From positions 23,780,741 through 23,844,740 of the forward strand of contig CM068545.1 in assembly GCA_035048495.1 (NCBI GenBank): a stretch of DNA of 64,000 nt, given 5' to 3'. This DNA is from Euptelea pleiosperma. Lineage: Eukaryota > Streptophyta > Magnoliopsida > Ranunculales > Eupteleaceae. The notes below the pieces were generated by a model, which was not told the origin of the DNA, searched no databases, and was given only the letters and a program-made list of their open reading frames with translations. Of this stretch, positions 1 through 9,800 are shown in pieces. A program made the position numbers and the translations under genes. The number at the start of each line of letters is the position of its first letter. Position 1 is the first letter of the stretch.

Positions 1-259
1 TATTCCTATGGTTACTAAGTCACTTACCTTCCTAAGCAAGCGTACACGATCTATAATCGACAAATGAGCAGTAACTCAGATGACTCCTGTCGTCAACTGT
101 CTGATCCTTGCTGTCTTTGTCTTCTAGTTTTCACGTAGTCGATAAAGTATGCGTACCGCGACATCTTCACACTACACTAGTGCTCATTGGAACGGTTACA
201 TGAATGTTTTATGTCATACAGAATCTTTGCCAAACTAAAATATGAAAATATTCCTTAGA
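1..259 (-). mobile_element. Copia-like LTR fragment (5' part), truncated by window edge
   Basis: The reverse complement matches the start of the copia-like LTRs at 28695, 29824, 52017 and 55379. They share the AAGGAATATTTTCATATT start, a TTGGCAAAGATT segment, GTAACCGTTCC, and the block ending in a cytosine-poor GTAAGTGACTTAGT. The LTR start is near 259, and the rest, including the palindrome array and promoter, lies before the window. No TSD can be seen because the other end is missing. Confidence 0.8.
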
Positions 260-599
260 GAACATTCTATAATCCAACAACTAGAAATTACTCGAAGAAA
301 AATGCTCGAATCACAAAAGCCATATATCATGAATCAGGCTAATTTTTGGTGTCTTGGATGTCCAGTGAGGCTCCCGAGACTTGTCATTTTTGACAGCTCT
401 TAGGACTTGTCTTCTCAAACGTGGAATCCAAGAATTCAACGATGGTTTGCTTTGGCAAAAAGTGAAAATCAGTGTGGGAGAGGCGTAAAGAGCTCATTCA
501 AGAAAAGAAAAATTAGCGCGAGAGATGTGTAGAGAACTCTTTCAAGAAGTAGGGGCATGAGAATGAGAGAAATTAAGGAGAGAAGTGAGTTGAGAGAGA
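260..599. other. Unassigned repeat-derived DNA
   Basis: I see no gene. Short pieces resemble the foldback family (an 'atcaggctaatttttgg' block near 333) and a dispersed repeat seen again near 10310, 12720 and 13430 ('tttgctttggcaaaaa' with 'gtgaaaatca'). The tail is a purine-rich GAGA stretch. Confidence 0.4.
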
Positions 600-651
600 G
601 AATGGGATAGAGGAGTTAAGGAGTTCAATATGAGCCACATGGCACACTCTT

Positions 652-1277
652 AGTGGCGGAGCCAGGGGTTGAGGGTGGGTACCCTCAACTTTGAATTTTT
701 GCACATCCCTAGGTGGTCTACAGTTTGAGTCAGTGCAACAGTCTTAAGTTGCCCACCATCAAATTCAATGTTTGGTGACCCTTAGGTGGACCATAGTATT
801 TGCCACTTGCAACACTCAACACTAGCTGCATGGATGTTTGATCTATCTCTTGGTGGACCTATATACCAAAACATGAGCCTCGTTAATGTTTTCTAACCTT
901 TGGATCTAAGTACTCTAAATTAAGTTTGAATCCAACAATTAAAAACATTCCCCTGAAAGAAGAGTCAAATTCAACGGATAGAAATTACTAATCAGGCTGG
1001 TTTTTAGTTTGTGGGTCCACCTAGGGATGGACCAAACATCCATATGGTCAGTGGTTTCTACTAAGAGTGTGTCACATGCCCCATACTATGGTCCATCATC
1101 ACAGATTTACTCAAAAAATAAAAAAAAGTAAATAATTAAAAAGTTGATAGGCTATATTGCCCATTTCTATAAGAGGTAATTCATCAATTAAAATTGTCAT
1201 TAGCTATTATTGACATTGTTGATTGACTGTCTCTTGCCACTTCGCGCACCCTTAAACAAAATCCTGGCTCCGCCACT
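652..1277. mobile_element. MITE with AGTGGCGGAGCC termini, 10-bp TSD
   Basis: The ends are AGTGGCGGAGCCAGG and its reverse complement CCTGGCTCCGCCACT. The flanks are the direct repeat GCACACTCTT at 642-651 and 1278-1287. GGCGGAGCC-ended repeats are common in plant genomes. A TSD of about 9-10 bp fits a Mutator-like origin, but that class is an inference. There is no coding capacity. Confidence 0.8.
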
Positions 1278-1448
1278 GCACACTCTTAGAGGACACTAAC
1301 CGTTTGGATGTTTTGGCCCAACTTTAAATGGACATACAGAACAAAGATTAACCTGATAGATTTGTAAGTGTTGGATTGGAGTTGTTTTCATGGGTTGATT
1401 TTTAACCGTGGAATTTGAGCATTATTTGAGGTACAAAGATCCAAAGGT

Positions 1449-1730
1449 AGGCCCAAGGGTTAAGTGCGGGTGACCAGAACTCCACTCCAAAAAGTAGGAG
1501 GTTCTGAGTTCAACTGTCCTTGGGGCCATCCCCTCCCCCACCCTCCCCTCCCCTGGGAAGAGTAGGGTAATAAGTGGCCCCCTGAAAGAGTAGGGTAATT
1601 AGTGGCTTAGTCCACATCAACTTTCACGGAACACTCCGGCATTTGTGGAAGGGGTGACTATGGTACCTTGGGGGACTAGTCCGGTGCTCTAAGAGGCCCG
1701 GATACCTACGGTTTCAAAAAGATTAAAAAA
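1449..1730 (+). mobile_element. tRNA-derived SINE with 11-bp TSD
   Basis: The element begins AGGCCCAAGGGTTAAGTGCGGGTG, which resembles a pol III A box. A GAGTTCAACTGTCC block (B-box-like, compare GGTTCGANNCC) follows about 60 bp from the start. It ends in an A-rich tail (TTTCAAAAAGATTAAAAAA). It is flanked by the perfect direct repeat GATCCAAAGGT at 1438-1448 and 1731-1741. The 282-bp length, tail and TSD are typical of plant SINEs. The source tRNA cannot be named by eye. Confidence 0.85.
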
Positions 1731-1862
1731 GATCCAAAGGTTTGAAATCACATTTTTGGTTTGTAGGTCTGTGTAGGGATTGGCCAAACATCCATACAGT
1801 CAGCATCCTCTAAAAGTGTGTCACGTGGCTGACATTGTGGCCGGTCAGCAAAGCTATACTCT

Positions 1863-2449
1863 AATAGATAAATACTCAAATCCATTAAAATCAAATGGTT
1901 ATAAATCACCAATCAAGCTGATTTTTGGGAAGAAATACCAGTACGGTCAGTGGTCGTTAAGAGTGCAACACATGGCACATTCAGCACGGTGTGACCTCCC
2001 ATAATCTAGGCCTGTCTTACAAGGACAGTAAGAGTTGAACTTTGGTGACACCCACGGTATGAGCCTCGTGGCTCACTCATAGAGGATGTTGACCGTATGG
2101 ATGTTTGGCTAATCCCTAGGTCGACCTACAAACCAAAAATCAGCTTCATTAGTGATTTTAAACCTTTGGATCTTTACCCCAAGTAATGGTCAATAATGCT
2201 TAAAAATCACTAATCAGGTTAGAAAACGAGTTCGATCCAACGCTTAGAAATCACTAATCAGATTAATTTTTGGTCTTTATGTGCATCTATAGGGTTGGGC
2301 CAAATATCTATAGTTTCAGAATCTCTGAGAATGTGTCACGTGGCCTATATTGTGGGCAGTCAGCAACTTTGTTGACCAATAATAAAGGTTTTGTGTCAGT
2401 GGGATTCGACTTGAGAATCGAGAAAAACTTGTGCGCTCGTATTCGTCTC
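1863..2449. mobile_element. Foldback family copies F2 (right half) and F3
   Basis: 1863-2000 keeps only a right arm (AATCAAGCTGATTTTTGG, ACGGTCAGTGG, CACATGGCACA). About 2036-2380 is a full copy. Its left arm has CGTGGCTCACTC, GACCGTATGGATGTTTGG and AAACCAAAAATCAGC, the centre has GGTCAATAATGCT, and the right arm has GGGCCAAATATCTATAG and GTGTCACGTGGCC. It ends with CAGCAACTTTGTTGACC. There is no coding sequence. Confidence 0.65.
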
Positions 2450-2863
2450 GAGTAAGACTTTGATGACAGGGCCCTGTCATCAAGGCCGATGACAGAGTGC
2501 AATAGGAGCCACGTGGCATACTTTTACAGGACTCTGACTGTATGGATGTTTTTCCAATCCCTATACGGAGCTACAAAGAAAACATCAGATTGATTTGTGA
2601 TTTCAAGCCTTTGGATCTTTGTACTTCAAATAACGGTCAATAATGCTCAAGTTTCCCACGGTTAAAATCAACCCATGAAAACAATTCCAATCCAACGCCT
2701 AAAAATTACTAATCGGCTTGATTTTTGGTTTGTAGGTCCACCTAATGATTGGACAAACATCCATACGGTAAGAGTCCTCTAAAAGTGTTCCACGTGGCTC
2801 ATCATATTGTGCCCTGTCATCCGCCTTGATGACAGGCGCTGTCATCAAAGTTTTATTCGTCTC
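2450..2863. mobile_element. Foldback element F4, well-preserved termini
   Basis: The termini are long inverted repeats: GAGTAAGACTTTGATGACAG at the left and CTGTCATCAAAGTTTTATTC at the right. Each is followed by a second GATGACAG hairpin and then the G-box arm (CCACGTGGC). The flanks share a CGTCTC motif next to each end, a possible imperfect TSD. The centre has the family core CAACCCATGAAAACAATTCC-like block. Confidence 0.75.
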
Positions 2864-2981
2864 TGTTTGACTCCATGTTCATGAACCTCACGAGTCACGT
2901 GTAACTGTCTGTGATTACATGGACAAAAACGTCAGACGCCCTTTGGCAGGAGAATTTTTGCTCCTAGCATTTTTTGCCCCC

Positions 2982-3587
2982 GTCGTATTGCACTTAAAAA
3001 CGCCATGTGGCATACTCTTAGCCCCGGTCGTATTGCACTTAAAAACGCCATGTGGCATACTCTTAGAGATAAGCGACTATCTGAATGTTTGGATCATCCC
3101 TAGGTAGACCTATATACCAAAAATTAGCCTAATTGATGGTTTTTTAAAGGTTGGATCTTAGTACCTCAAAATAATCTTCGAATCCCACGATTGAAAATCA
3201 ACCCATAAAAAAAGACTAAAATATAATGCTTATAAACCACTAATCAGGCTGATTTTTGGTCTGCAGGTCCACCTAGGGATGACCAAAACATCCATATGGT
3301 CATTGGTCATAAGGCCCTGCTTGGTTCAATGCAAATCGGATGCAATGCACTCACTTGCCATAGTTTTGGAATTACAAATAATTGGTTAAGGGCGTGCAAA
3401 TGAGTTGGCATGCCTTGCAAACTCTTTAAGAAAATGGATACAATCATCTGCAGCCTAAAAACCATGGTAAGTAACTGCAATGCAACTCACCACATTTGCA
3501 CGAGAGTACAGATTGCATCCCAGTGCAATGAACCAAGCAGGACCTAGGAGTGTACCATGTGGCATTTTTAAGTGCAGCATGATGCTA
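2982..3587. mobile_element. Foldback element F5 with duplicated left terminus
   Basis: The left terminal block (GTCGTATTGCACTTAAAAACG then CCATGTGGCATACTCTTAG) occurs twice in tandem, at 2982-3021 and 3027-3066, with a period of 45 bp. The right arm ends with GTACCATGTGGCATTTTTAAGTGC near 3575, pairing with either copy. The right arm is split by a MITE at about 3312-3545. Confidence 0.65.
3312..3545 (+). mobile_element. MITE copy A (AGGCCCTGCTTGGTTCA termini)
   Basis: The left end AAGGCCCTGCTTGGTTCAAT and right end ATTGAACCAAGCAGGACCT-like sequence form terminal inverted repeats that continue through a TGCAATGCA block. It sits inside the right arm of foldback F5. It is the same family as 3588-3841, in opposite orientation. 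The TSD is not clear. The terminal motif is like PIF/Harbinger or hAT MITEs. Confidence 0.65.
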
Positions 3588-3841
3588 AGGCCCTACTTGG
3601 TTCACTGCATTGGGATGCATTGTGCTCTCTGGTAATGTAAATACGGTGAGTTGCATTGCAGTCACTTACCAAAGTTTTTGGGCTACACATACTTTCATCT
3701 ATTTTGTTAAAGAGTTTGCAAGGGCTTGGCAACCACTTGCACGGCAACTCAATTGTACGCCCCCTACCAATCACATGTAATCCCAAAATCGTGGCAAGTG
3801 GATGCATTGCATCCAATTTGCATTGAACCAATTAGGGCCTA
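3588..3841 (-). mobile_element. MITE copy B, inverted relative to copy A
   Basis: The ends are AGGCCCTACTTGGTTCACTG and CATTGAACCAATTAGGGCCT. The internal TTTTGTTAAAGAGTTTGCAAG and GGCAAGTGGATGCATTGC blocks match copy A in reverse, and a third copy at 26870-27060 directly. It lies only about 40 bp from copy A. Confidence 0.65.
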
Positions 3842-4365
3842 CGGAACAAATATTTTTTTCTTCTTTCGGTAGAGTGGGATCAGGATCTGGGGATCTGGAT
3901 CCGAACAGGTTGATCCAATAGCTTATCAGATCATGGTTCTCGGGTGCAAAATCGATCTAATAACATATTTAATTAATTTTATACCATCATCATCATAATC
4001 AACATAAGCTTTATATATCCCAATGACATTGGCATTCAATCTTGTCCAAAAACAATTTCTTGGCAAGTTCCTTAGTATACTTTTTTTATATAGTATTATA
4101 TATTTTATTAATAATATCATATCGGGTCATTATCGGATCGGATCAAAGTAGATCCAAAACTGATCCAAAACTGATCCAATAGGTTATTAAATCATGATTC
4201 TCAAGTCCAAACCCGATGTTATGGGAACAAATTGAATTATTGGGGGCCGACCTAATCCATTGACAGACCTACTTTACATAAAAACACGTGGCACTCTTTG
4301 GGCCCATTGGCCTATAGTGGACACACCCACCCCAAATCATCACTGGATTCAAGATGGGAAAGCGT
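3842..4365. other. Decayed repeat with GATCC/GATCNA words
   Basis: No gene is seen. There are repeated GGATCTGGATCC, GATCCAAAACTGATCC and ATCAGATCATGGTTCTCGGG words, with AT-rich sequence between. Similar degenerate direct repeats occur near 21777-22080, so this is probably an old dispersed element. Confidence 0.35.
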
Positions 4366-4790
4366 CGTGCTACACGACGGATAATCGGACAAAAATCGGT
4401 ATGGTTGAGGCGTTTGACCGTTGGATTCAAGAGATCTATGATCCACAAGGCAACACCTATTTTACTCTTTGCAGTTGTTGCCTAGTGGATCTCTTGAATC
4501 CAATGGTGAAATGGATAAATTTTTGTCCCGTTATACGCGGGGGTAGCATTTTCCTTTGGGTAAGACCGTAAGAGCCGTATTACGTCCCTGATAACCGGAC
4601 AAAATATATGTACTGTTGAGGCTTTTGACGGTTGGATTCAAGAGATCTATGGTCCACAGGGCAACACCTATTTACTCTTGGCAGTTGTTGTGTCGTGGAT
4701 CTCTTGAACCCATTGGTCAAATGGCTCAACCGGATATATTTTTGTCCGGTTATCCCAGTGGTACTGAGGTTCATTGCCTGCCAATAAGGT
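4366..4790. mobile_element. Two adjacent inverted-repeat MITEs (GGATAACCGGACAAAAA family)
   Basis: Copy 1 is about 4366-4555: CGGATAATCGGACAAAAAT at the left, ATTTTTGTCCCGTTAT at the right. Copy 2 is about 4565-4790: GATAACCGGACAAAATATA at the left, TATATTTTTGTCCGGTTATC at the right. Inside each, GGATTCAAGAGATCTATG pairs with GGATCTCTTGAA. Relatives lie at 15053-15250, 15256-15365, 20440-20605 and 23465-23590. Confidence 0.7.
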
Positions 4791-4800
4791 TACTTTTTGG

Positions 4801-4978
4801 GAGTAAAACTTCTATCACACGAAATTGTGAATCACACAATCACAAGCCAATGAATTCTCGGCACGCACACAAGTGGTTTGCAACGTACCCGTGTGCTTTT
4901 GCTTTTCGGTGTACGTGCCAAGAACTCATTGGCTGTGTTTGTGTGATTTGCAATCCCATTGTGACAGAAGTTTTACTT
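4801..4978. mobile_element. Short palindromic MITE (AGTAAAACTTCTNTCACA ends)
   Basis: The left half (GAGTAAAACTTCTATCACACG, CACAATCACAAGCCAATGAA, GGCACGCAC) pairs almost throughout with the right half (GTGCCAAGAACTCATTGGCT, GTGTGATTTG, TTGTGACAGAAGTTTTACT). The ends are the same as those of the foldback at 8414, so the two groups may share a transposase source. Confidence 0.7.
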
Positions 4979-5432
4979 TTTGGTGTGTAGGTCCAGCAAA
5001 GGGTCAGTGGGGCTGGATAGTATGCCACGTGGTGTTTTTGTTGTTGATATCAAACCTAATAGATGTTTAGTCCATTTCTTGTCGGACGTACAAACCCCAG
5101 AAGGATAATTGTAAGTGTACAACGATGTTGGGTCAAAAAAAAAGTGTCCAATACTAATAAGATTGTGACACGTGTATAAAAGAAATGGGAGACCATGCCA
5201 ACCGGTTTTTTGCATGTTCATTCTGTCTGCTTCTTTTCTTATGCAGCGTGGAACTCTAATTCACAGATTTTAGTACTTTTTAAGATGGATTAATTCTAAC
5301 CGTTTGATTAAAGATTTTTTTTTTTGTACAAAATACAACGGCTAAAAATCACAATCAAGCTGATTTTTAGTTTGTTTATCCACCAACGGGTAACCTAAAC
5401 ATCCATGCAGGTGGTCAGTGGGTCCAAACAAA
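4979..5432. other. Foldback-family relics
   Basis: These are fragments only: GTGTGTAGGTCCAGCAAAGG, GGTCAGTGGG and GCCACGTGGTG near 4981-5035, a GGCTAAAAATCACAATCAAG block near 5340, and CATCCATGCAGGTGGTCAGT near 5400. No gene is seen. Confidence 0.4.
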
Positions 5433-5925
5433 TGAGCTAGTAAAACTTCATTGAACGGCAGAGGCTTTGCGGATCGCCCACAATATGAGCCACGTGGCAC
5501 ACTTTTAGAGGACACTGAATGTAAGGATGTTTGGCCAATACCTAGGTGGGATATACGAGAAAAGATTCGCTGGCCCCAGTGACCTTCAAAATTTGAAGGT
5601 TCCCCTCCCAAAAGGTCAGACACGTACGTCAAGGCATAAACTTAACCCATGTTTAACCTTTGATTAGTTAGTTAAGTGTGGTTAACAAAGGGTACGTGTC
5701 AAACATTTTGGGAGGGGGCCTTCAAAGTTTGAAGAGATACAAACCAAAATTGATTAGTGATTTCAAACTTTTGGATCATTTAATCCAGTCCAACAATTAG
5801 AAATAACTAATTTGGTTGATTTTTAGTTTGTAGGTCCAACTGGAGATCAGCCAAACATCCATACGATCAGTATCCTCTAAAAACGTGCCACGTGGCTCAT
5901 ATTGTTGGCGGTGAACAAAGTTTTA
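5433..5925. mobile_element. Foldback element F7 with a nested small MITE
   Basis: The left arm is CACAATATGAGCCACGTGGC then ACTTTTAGAGGAC, and the right arm is TATCCTCTAAAAACGTGCC then CGTGGCTCATATTGTTGG. The interior is interrupted at about 5557-5734 by a palindromic MITE with ends CTTCAAAATTTGAAGG and CCTTCAAAGTTTGAAG and arms containing CACGTAC. Near-identical GATATAC/GAGATAC words flank it. F7 ends about 280 bp downstream of the CCD4 stop codon. Confidence 0.65.
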
Positions 5926-6208
5926 ACATTGCCTGAGGCCCTGAGTCGAGTTGACTCACTCACTACGTCAACGTCAAGTATCCGTGTTTCAAGAATTTAT
6001 ATAAGAAAGAAAGAAATCAAAATATTCTAAAGTATTAAGGAAAGGAAGAACACAAGTAAGAGATCTTTTTTTTTATAATTTGCACAGAAGAATAAACAGG
6101 GACCCACTGAGCTTCAATTCTACCTACACTCCCACCCAAAGCTGCAAGCAGTTCCTAATAATCTAACCAGTGAAGAAATTAACCAAAGTAAAATCCACAA
6201 CTATGAAG

Positions 6209-7930
6209 CTAAGCTTGCTTTTCCAAGTCATTCGCGTTTATAAACGTTCCATGGAAACCGTACGGAACCCGAGAAGGGAGCTTAATCGAAGCTTCCAACT
6301 GTAAATTCATGGCGTCGATGATCAACAGCTCTGATTTCGACGTTTTCTCGTCGTGCATGAATGAGAGAATATACCCATCATCTTCTCTTTCTGTGTTGGG
6401 GTCTCTGGGCATAAAATATGGCTCGCCTCCGAACCGTTGGTCTCCGTATATGAACTTGTTTACTTCTCCCGTCGTGAGGTCGACCTTGGCAATTCCCGAT
6501 ACCTTGGGCCATGGCTCTGCGATCGCGAGGTAGGCGTAACGGGTTTTCCTGCCGAGTTTGTTTCGGTTCACCATCCCTGCTTCCAAGTTCAATTCGTGGG
6601 TATCGGGGATAATGGATCGGCGAGTCGACTCGCCTGTTTTCAAATTGAGTCGGATTTCGGTGAGCACGCTTTTCAGACCCTCGTCACATTCGTTGAATAT
6701 GGAGTCGGGTGGGGTCATGCAGGACCCGATGACAACTACCTCGTCGGTTTCAGGTTCCTCCCAAGCGTTCCAGAGATGGAAGCAGAAGCAGTTGGGCGCT
6801 TTGATCCATCTAATGTTGGAAGCGTTATCAGCTCCCTTATCTAGGATTCCGAACCGGGATGTCTTGTTCTTGTCGTAGACAACTGGAGAGCCTCCACGGA
6901 TCATTTCTTGGAGCTTGAACACGACCTGCTGGTCCGGAATCACCACGAACCGTTCGGTGATGGCGAAGTCGTGCATCATGGTGGGGTCGGGTAGAGGAAT
7001 CTCGACGTCTGCAGACTTCTTCCCGTCTGGGGTGAAACGGAAGTACTTAAGGTACGGTTTTTGTACGACGTTGTAGCTCAGGGCGAAGAGCTCGCCGGAG
7101 GCGGGGTCGAGCTTCGGGTGAGCAATCAAGGCGGAGTGGAGCTGATTATCGAAGCTATACCGTCCGATTGTCTCGAGATCACCAGATGGGGTGAGGCGGA
7201 TATGGTAAGGAAGGTCGTCTTCGGACATGGCGAGGAGGCGTTGGTTGAAGTATATAAGACCAGCGTTGGCAACACCGGTGCCATGTTGGTGATCGACGAG
7301 GCGGAAGAGTCCACGTGCGTAGAAGAGGAGGAGGCGACCAATGCCAGAATGACCATGGAGCTCGCCAATGGCCTTTGGGAAGATAGGACGACCGAGGGCG
7401 CGCTCCTGCACGAGGCGTTGCGTCTCGGTGAAGCGACAAGCGTAGCTAGCGGAGCCGTTAGTGATGCTTACAGCGTGGACCATACCGTCTCCGTCGAAGA
7501 AGTGGTGACCAGCGATGGGTTCGAATAGAGGGTTGGCACCGTTGCGAACGTAAACGCCTTGAATGCAGTCGGGTATGCGGCCGGATACTTGGAGAGAGTG
7601 GCGGACGGGTTGTTCGGGTACGGGAGCGAAGTTGCCAGCAATCTGGATAGACGGGTCAGCGGTCTTCGGGAGTGGGTGTTGGCGCTCGTTGGATACCAAG
7701 GCGTTCTCGATGACGTCTAAAGCCATGGCTGCAGCGCTTTGCAAGAGGTTCCATTGTGGCTGTTGGGGTCGAACCCTATCGGTGGTTGTGATTTGGGTCG
7801 TTGTAATAGTAGTAGTAGTAGGCACCCAAGGGGATTGCAAGGAGCAACGTACATGGGCTCTCCTGTTAATGGGCCTTTGTAAGATGATGGGCTTCGAATT
7901 GGAGCCAAGATTTGTTGTGGTAGAAGCCAT
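6209..7930 (-). CDS. CCD4: Carotenoid cleavage dioxygenase 4, plastid, single exon
   Basis: Complete 573-residue member of the RPE65/CCD non-haem iron oxygenase family. Four iron-ligand histidines expected of the fold are present: H271 (AHPKLDP), H320 (MMHDF), H385 (FHLWNAWEE) and H560 (GFHGTF). The second-shell acids are E237 (SEDDLPY), E450 (NLEAGM) and E503 (GGEPYF). CCD4-type signatures are [16 protein letters not shown] and [13 protein letters not shown], rather than NCED ones. Residues 1 to about 50, rich in Ser/Thr/Arg and lacking acids, look like a chloroplast transit peptide; residues 62-76 form the amphipathic helix ([15 protein letters not shown]) that in CCDs associates with membranes. 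CCD4 enzymes act in plastids, often at plastoglobules, cleaving cyclic C40 carotenoids (usually the 9,10 or 9',10' bond) into apocarotenoids such as beta-ionone. The start codon context is AACCATGGC. No frameshift or stop is seen and all key residues are intact, so it is probably functional. Regiospecificity (9,10 versus 7,8) cannot be read from sequence. Confidence 0.97.
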   Translation of the reverse strand: MASTTTNLGSNSKPIILQRPINRRAHVRCSLQSPWVPTTTTITTTQITTTDRVRPQQPQWNLLQSAAAMALDVIENALVSNERQHPLPKTADPSIQIAGNFAPVPEQPVRHSLQVSGRIPDCIQGVYVRNGANPLFEPIAGHHFFDGDGMVHAVSITNGSASYACRFTETQRLVQERALGRPIFPKAIGELHGHSGIGRLLLFYARGLFRLVDHQHGTGVANAGLIYFNQRLLAMSEDDLPYHIRLTPSGDLETIGRYSFDNQLHSALIAHPKLDPASGELFALSYNVVQKPYLKYFRFTPDGKKSADVEIPLPDPTMMHDFAITERFVVIPDQQVVFKLQEMIRGGSPVVYDKNKTSRFGILDKGADNASNIRWIKAPNCFCFHLWNAWEEPETDEVVVIGSCMTPPDSIFNECDEGLKSVLTEIRLNLKTGESTRRSIIPDTHELNLEAGMVNRNKLGRKTRYAYLAIAEPWPKVSGIAKVDLTTGEVNKFIYGDQRFGGEPYFMPRDPNTEREDDGYILSFMHDEKTSKSELLIIDAMNLQLEASIKLPSRVPYGFHGTFINANDLEKQA

Positions 7931-8330
7931 GGTTTATCTTCTTCCTATATTCTAGGAGGTGGTGGTGTAAAGGGAGCGATGGAGAAATGATGGTGAGTCG
8001 AGGAGGGAGATTAGAGGAGATATTTATAGAGGAAGGAGGAAGTTAGGAGGTCCACCTCCACATCCAAGTGAAGACCACGTGGTGGATTTGTGGAAGGTCA
8101 CCCGGGCATTAACAGGTGATGGTGGGACATAACTACTAACGTGTGACACGTAACCTCTTTCTCTGGGTCCAACACGGATTCAAAAAAGGTAGAGTCAATG
8201 TCCCTCAATCCTTATCAAACCATAGATATTATGCATGGAGTCGGACACTCGGACTATCTTTACCCCTTTCTACACTCGTCAAACCCCGCGTTCTTCCCTC
8301 GCGACGGTCACACCGCCCCACGTGGCGTTC
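7931..8330 (-). promoter_or_regulatory. CCD4 promoter and 5' leader
   Basis: On the minus strand a TATAAATA box lies at 8021-8028, 91 bp above the ATG. The stretch between is pyrimidine-rich, as in plant core promoters, and contains no upstream ATG. A perfect palindromic G-box CCACGTGG lies at 8075-8082, about 50 bp above the TATA box, and another at 8318-8325. G-boxes bind bZIP/bHLH factors (light, ABA and PIF-type regulation). Their use here is inferred from position only. Confidence 0.7.
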
Positions 8331-8413
8331 CCCCGTTTTCTTTTCTCTAAATCTAGGTCACATCACATTTAATCCCATCCCCACACGCTTACCCTCGTAC
8401 ACGCAAATTGGAC

Positions 8414-8812
8414 GAGTAAAACTTCTATCACAGCGTTCTGATAGATGCTTCTGTCACAACGAAAATCACAGACCACGTGGCACACTCTTAGTGGACAATG
8501 ACCGTATGGATGTTTGGCGAGTCCCTCATTGGACCTTTAAACCAAAAATCATTCTGATTAGTGATTTACAACCTTTGGATATTTGCACCCAAATAACTCT
8601 CAATAATGCTCAAATTCTTAGCGTTAAAATCAATCCATGAAAGTAACTTCAATTGACTCTCTTAGAAATCAATAATCAGGTTGATTTTTGGTTGAGAGGT
8701 CCACTGAGGCAGTTTCCAAACATCCATACGGTCATAGTCTAATAAGAGTATGCCACGTGTCCTTTGATTTTCATTGTAACAGAAGCATCTGTGAGAACGT
8801 TGTGGGATACTC
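8414..8812. mobile_element. Foldback element F8 upstream of CCD4
   Basis: The left terminus is GAGTAAAACTTCTATCACAG, then GATGCTTCTGTCACAACG and the G-box arm ACCACGTGGCACACTCTTAG. The right arm mirrors this: AATAAGAGTATGCCACGTGT, then TTCATTGTAACAGAAGCATC. The core has GGTCAATAATGC-like and AATCAATCCATGAAAG blocks. It starts about 480 bp above the CCD4 ATG and places CACGTG cores at 8474-8479 and 8754-8759. Confidence 0.75.
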
Positions 8813-8865
8813 CAAATTGGACTCTCTCTCTCTCACTAGATTCTTACAGTTATACTGTTCAAGGG

Positions 8866-9800
8866 ATAAAACTTTGATGACCGGGCCCTGTCATCGAAGG
8901 AGATGACAGGGCAGCAGATCTCGGCACGTGGATTTGTACGGATTGACCACCTCGGCTTCACCACACACGTACCCAGGTGAGTACTCAAGTGCTTTTTGCC
9001 AAAAACACTCACCTGGCCGCGCTGGTTAGCTAAGTTCGTGACTAGCCAAAATATTAGACACGTAGTACACTCTTAGAGGATGCTGACCGTATGGATGTTT
9101 AGCCAATACCTAAGTGGACCTACATACCAAATACCAGTAATTAGTCATTTCAAACATTTGGATCTTTGTACTCCAAATAATGGTCAATAATGCCCAAATT
9201 CAACGGCTAAAAATCAACCCATGAAAACGCCTCTAATCCAATGCTTAGAAATCACTAATCGGGCTAGTTTTTGGTCTGTATGTCCGTCTAACATCAACAA
9301 GGTCAGATATCTCTAAGAATATGCCACGTAGATCATATTGTAGGCAGTAAATAACTTTGCTGACTGATGGCAGTCAGCAAAGTTCTACTCCGACTGATCG
9401 TACGAGCCTTTGGCCCCCCTAAGTGGAAGTACGTAAAAAAAAAATCAGCCTGATGGAGGTGCACCTAGGATTGGACCAAATATCCATACGGTCAGCATTC
9501 TCTAAGAGCGTGACACGTGGTTCATATTGTGGTCAGTCTGTAACCAAAGTTCTTGGAGTCCAGTCTGGCAACGTCCTTAATTCCACGTGGCACATTCTTA
9601 GAGACCACTGACCGTATTATGTTTGGCCCATCCCTAGGTGGACCTACAAACCAAAAGTTAGCCTGATTGGTAATACTTAGCATATGTACCCAACGGTTAG
9701 AAGTTACTGATCAAGTTAATTTTGGTCCCGTAGGTCCACCTAACATCCAGACGGTCAGTGGTCTTTAAGAATGTGCCACGTGTCTCATTTTCCCGTTTGT
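8866..9800. mobile_element. Cluster of four foldback-family copies
   Basis: 8866-8940 is a short terminus (ATAAAACTTTGATGACCGGG, hairpin with GATGACAGGG) ending in GGCACGTGG. About 9047-9390 is a full copy ending CAGTCAGCAAAGTTCTACTC. 9410-9555 is a right half with GTGACACGTGG. About 9580-9790 is a compact copy whose arms are CCACGTGGCACATTCTTAG and TTTAAGAATGTGCCACGTG. No coding sequence. Confidence 0.65.

Larger units (their letters stand above)
600..1862. mobile_element. Foldback (long inverted-repeat) element F1, split by two insertions
   Basis: The left arm (GAGCCACATGGCACACTCTTAG, then GGATGTTTTGGCCCA) pairs with the right arm (GATTGGCCAAACATCCATA...GTGTCACGTGGC). The centre carries the family's usual core (CATGGGTTGATTTTTAACCG, GAGCATTATT). 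A 626-bp MITE (652-1277) interrupts the left arm and a SINE (1449-1730) interrupts the core. Both are flanked by perfect direct repeats of foldback sequence, so the foldback is the older element. The right end is the family terminus AGCAAAGCTATACTC, near 1861. The exact left end is unclear. Confidence 0.7.

Noticed and set aside
7061..7528. Plus-strand open frame of 155 codons within CCD4
   Set aside because: Antisense shadow of the CCD4 coding sequence; the minus frame has all catalytic residues.
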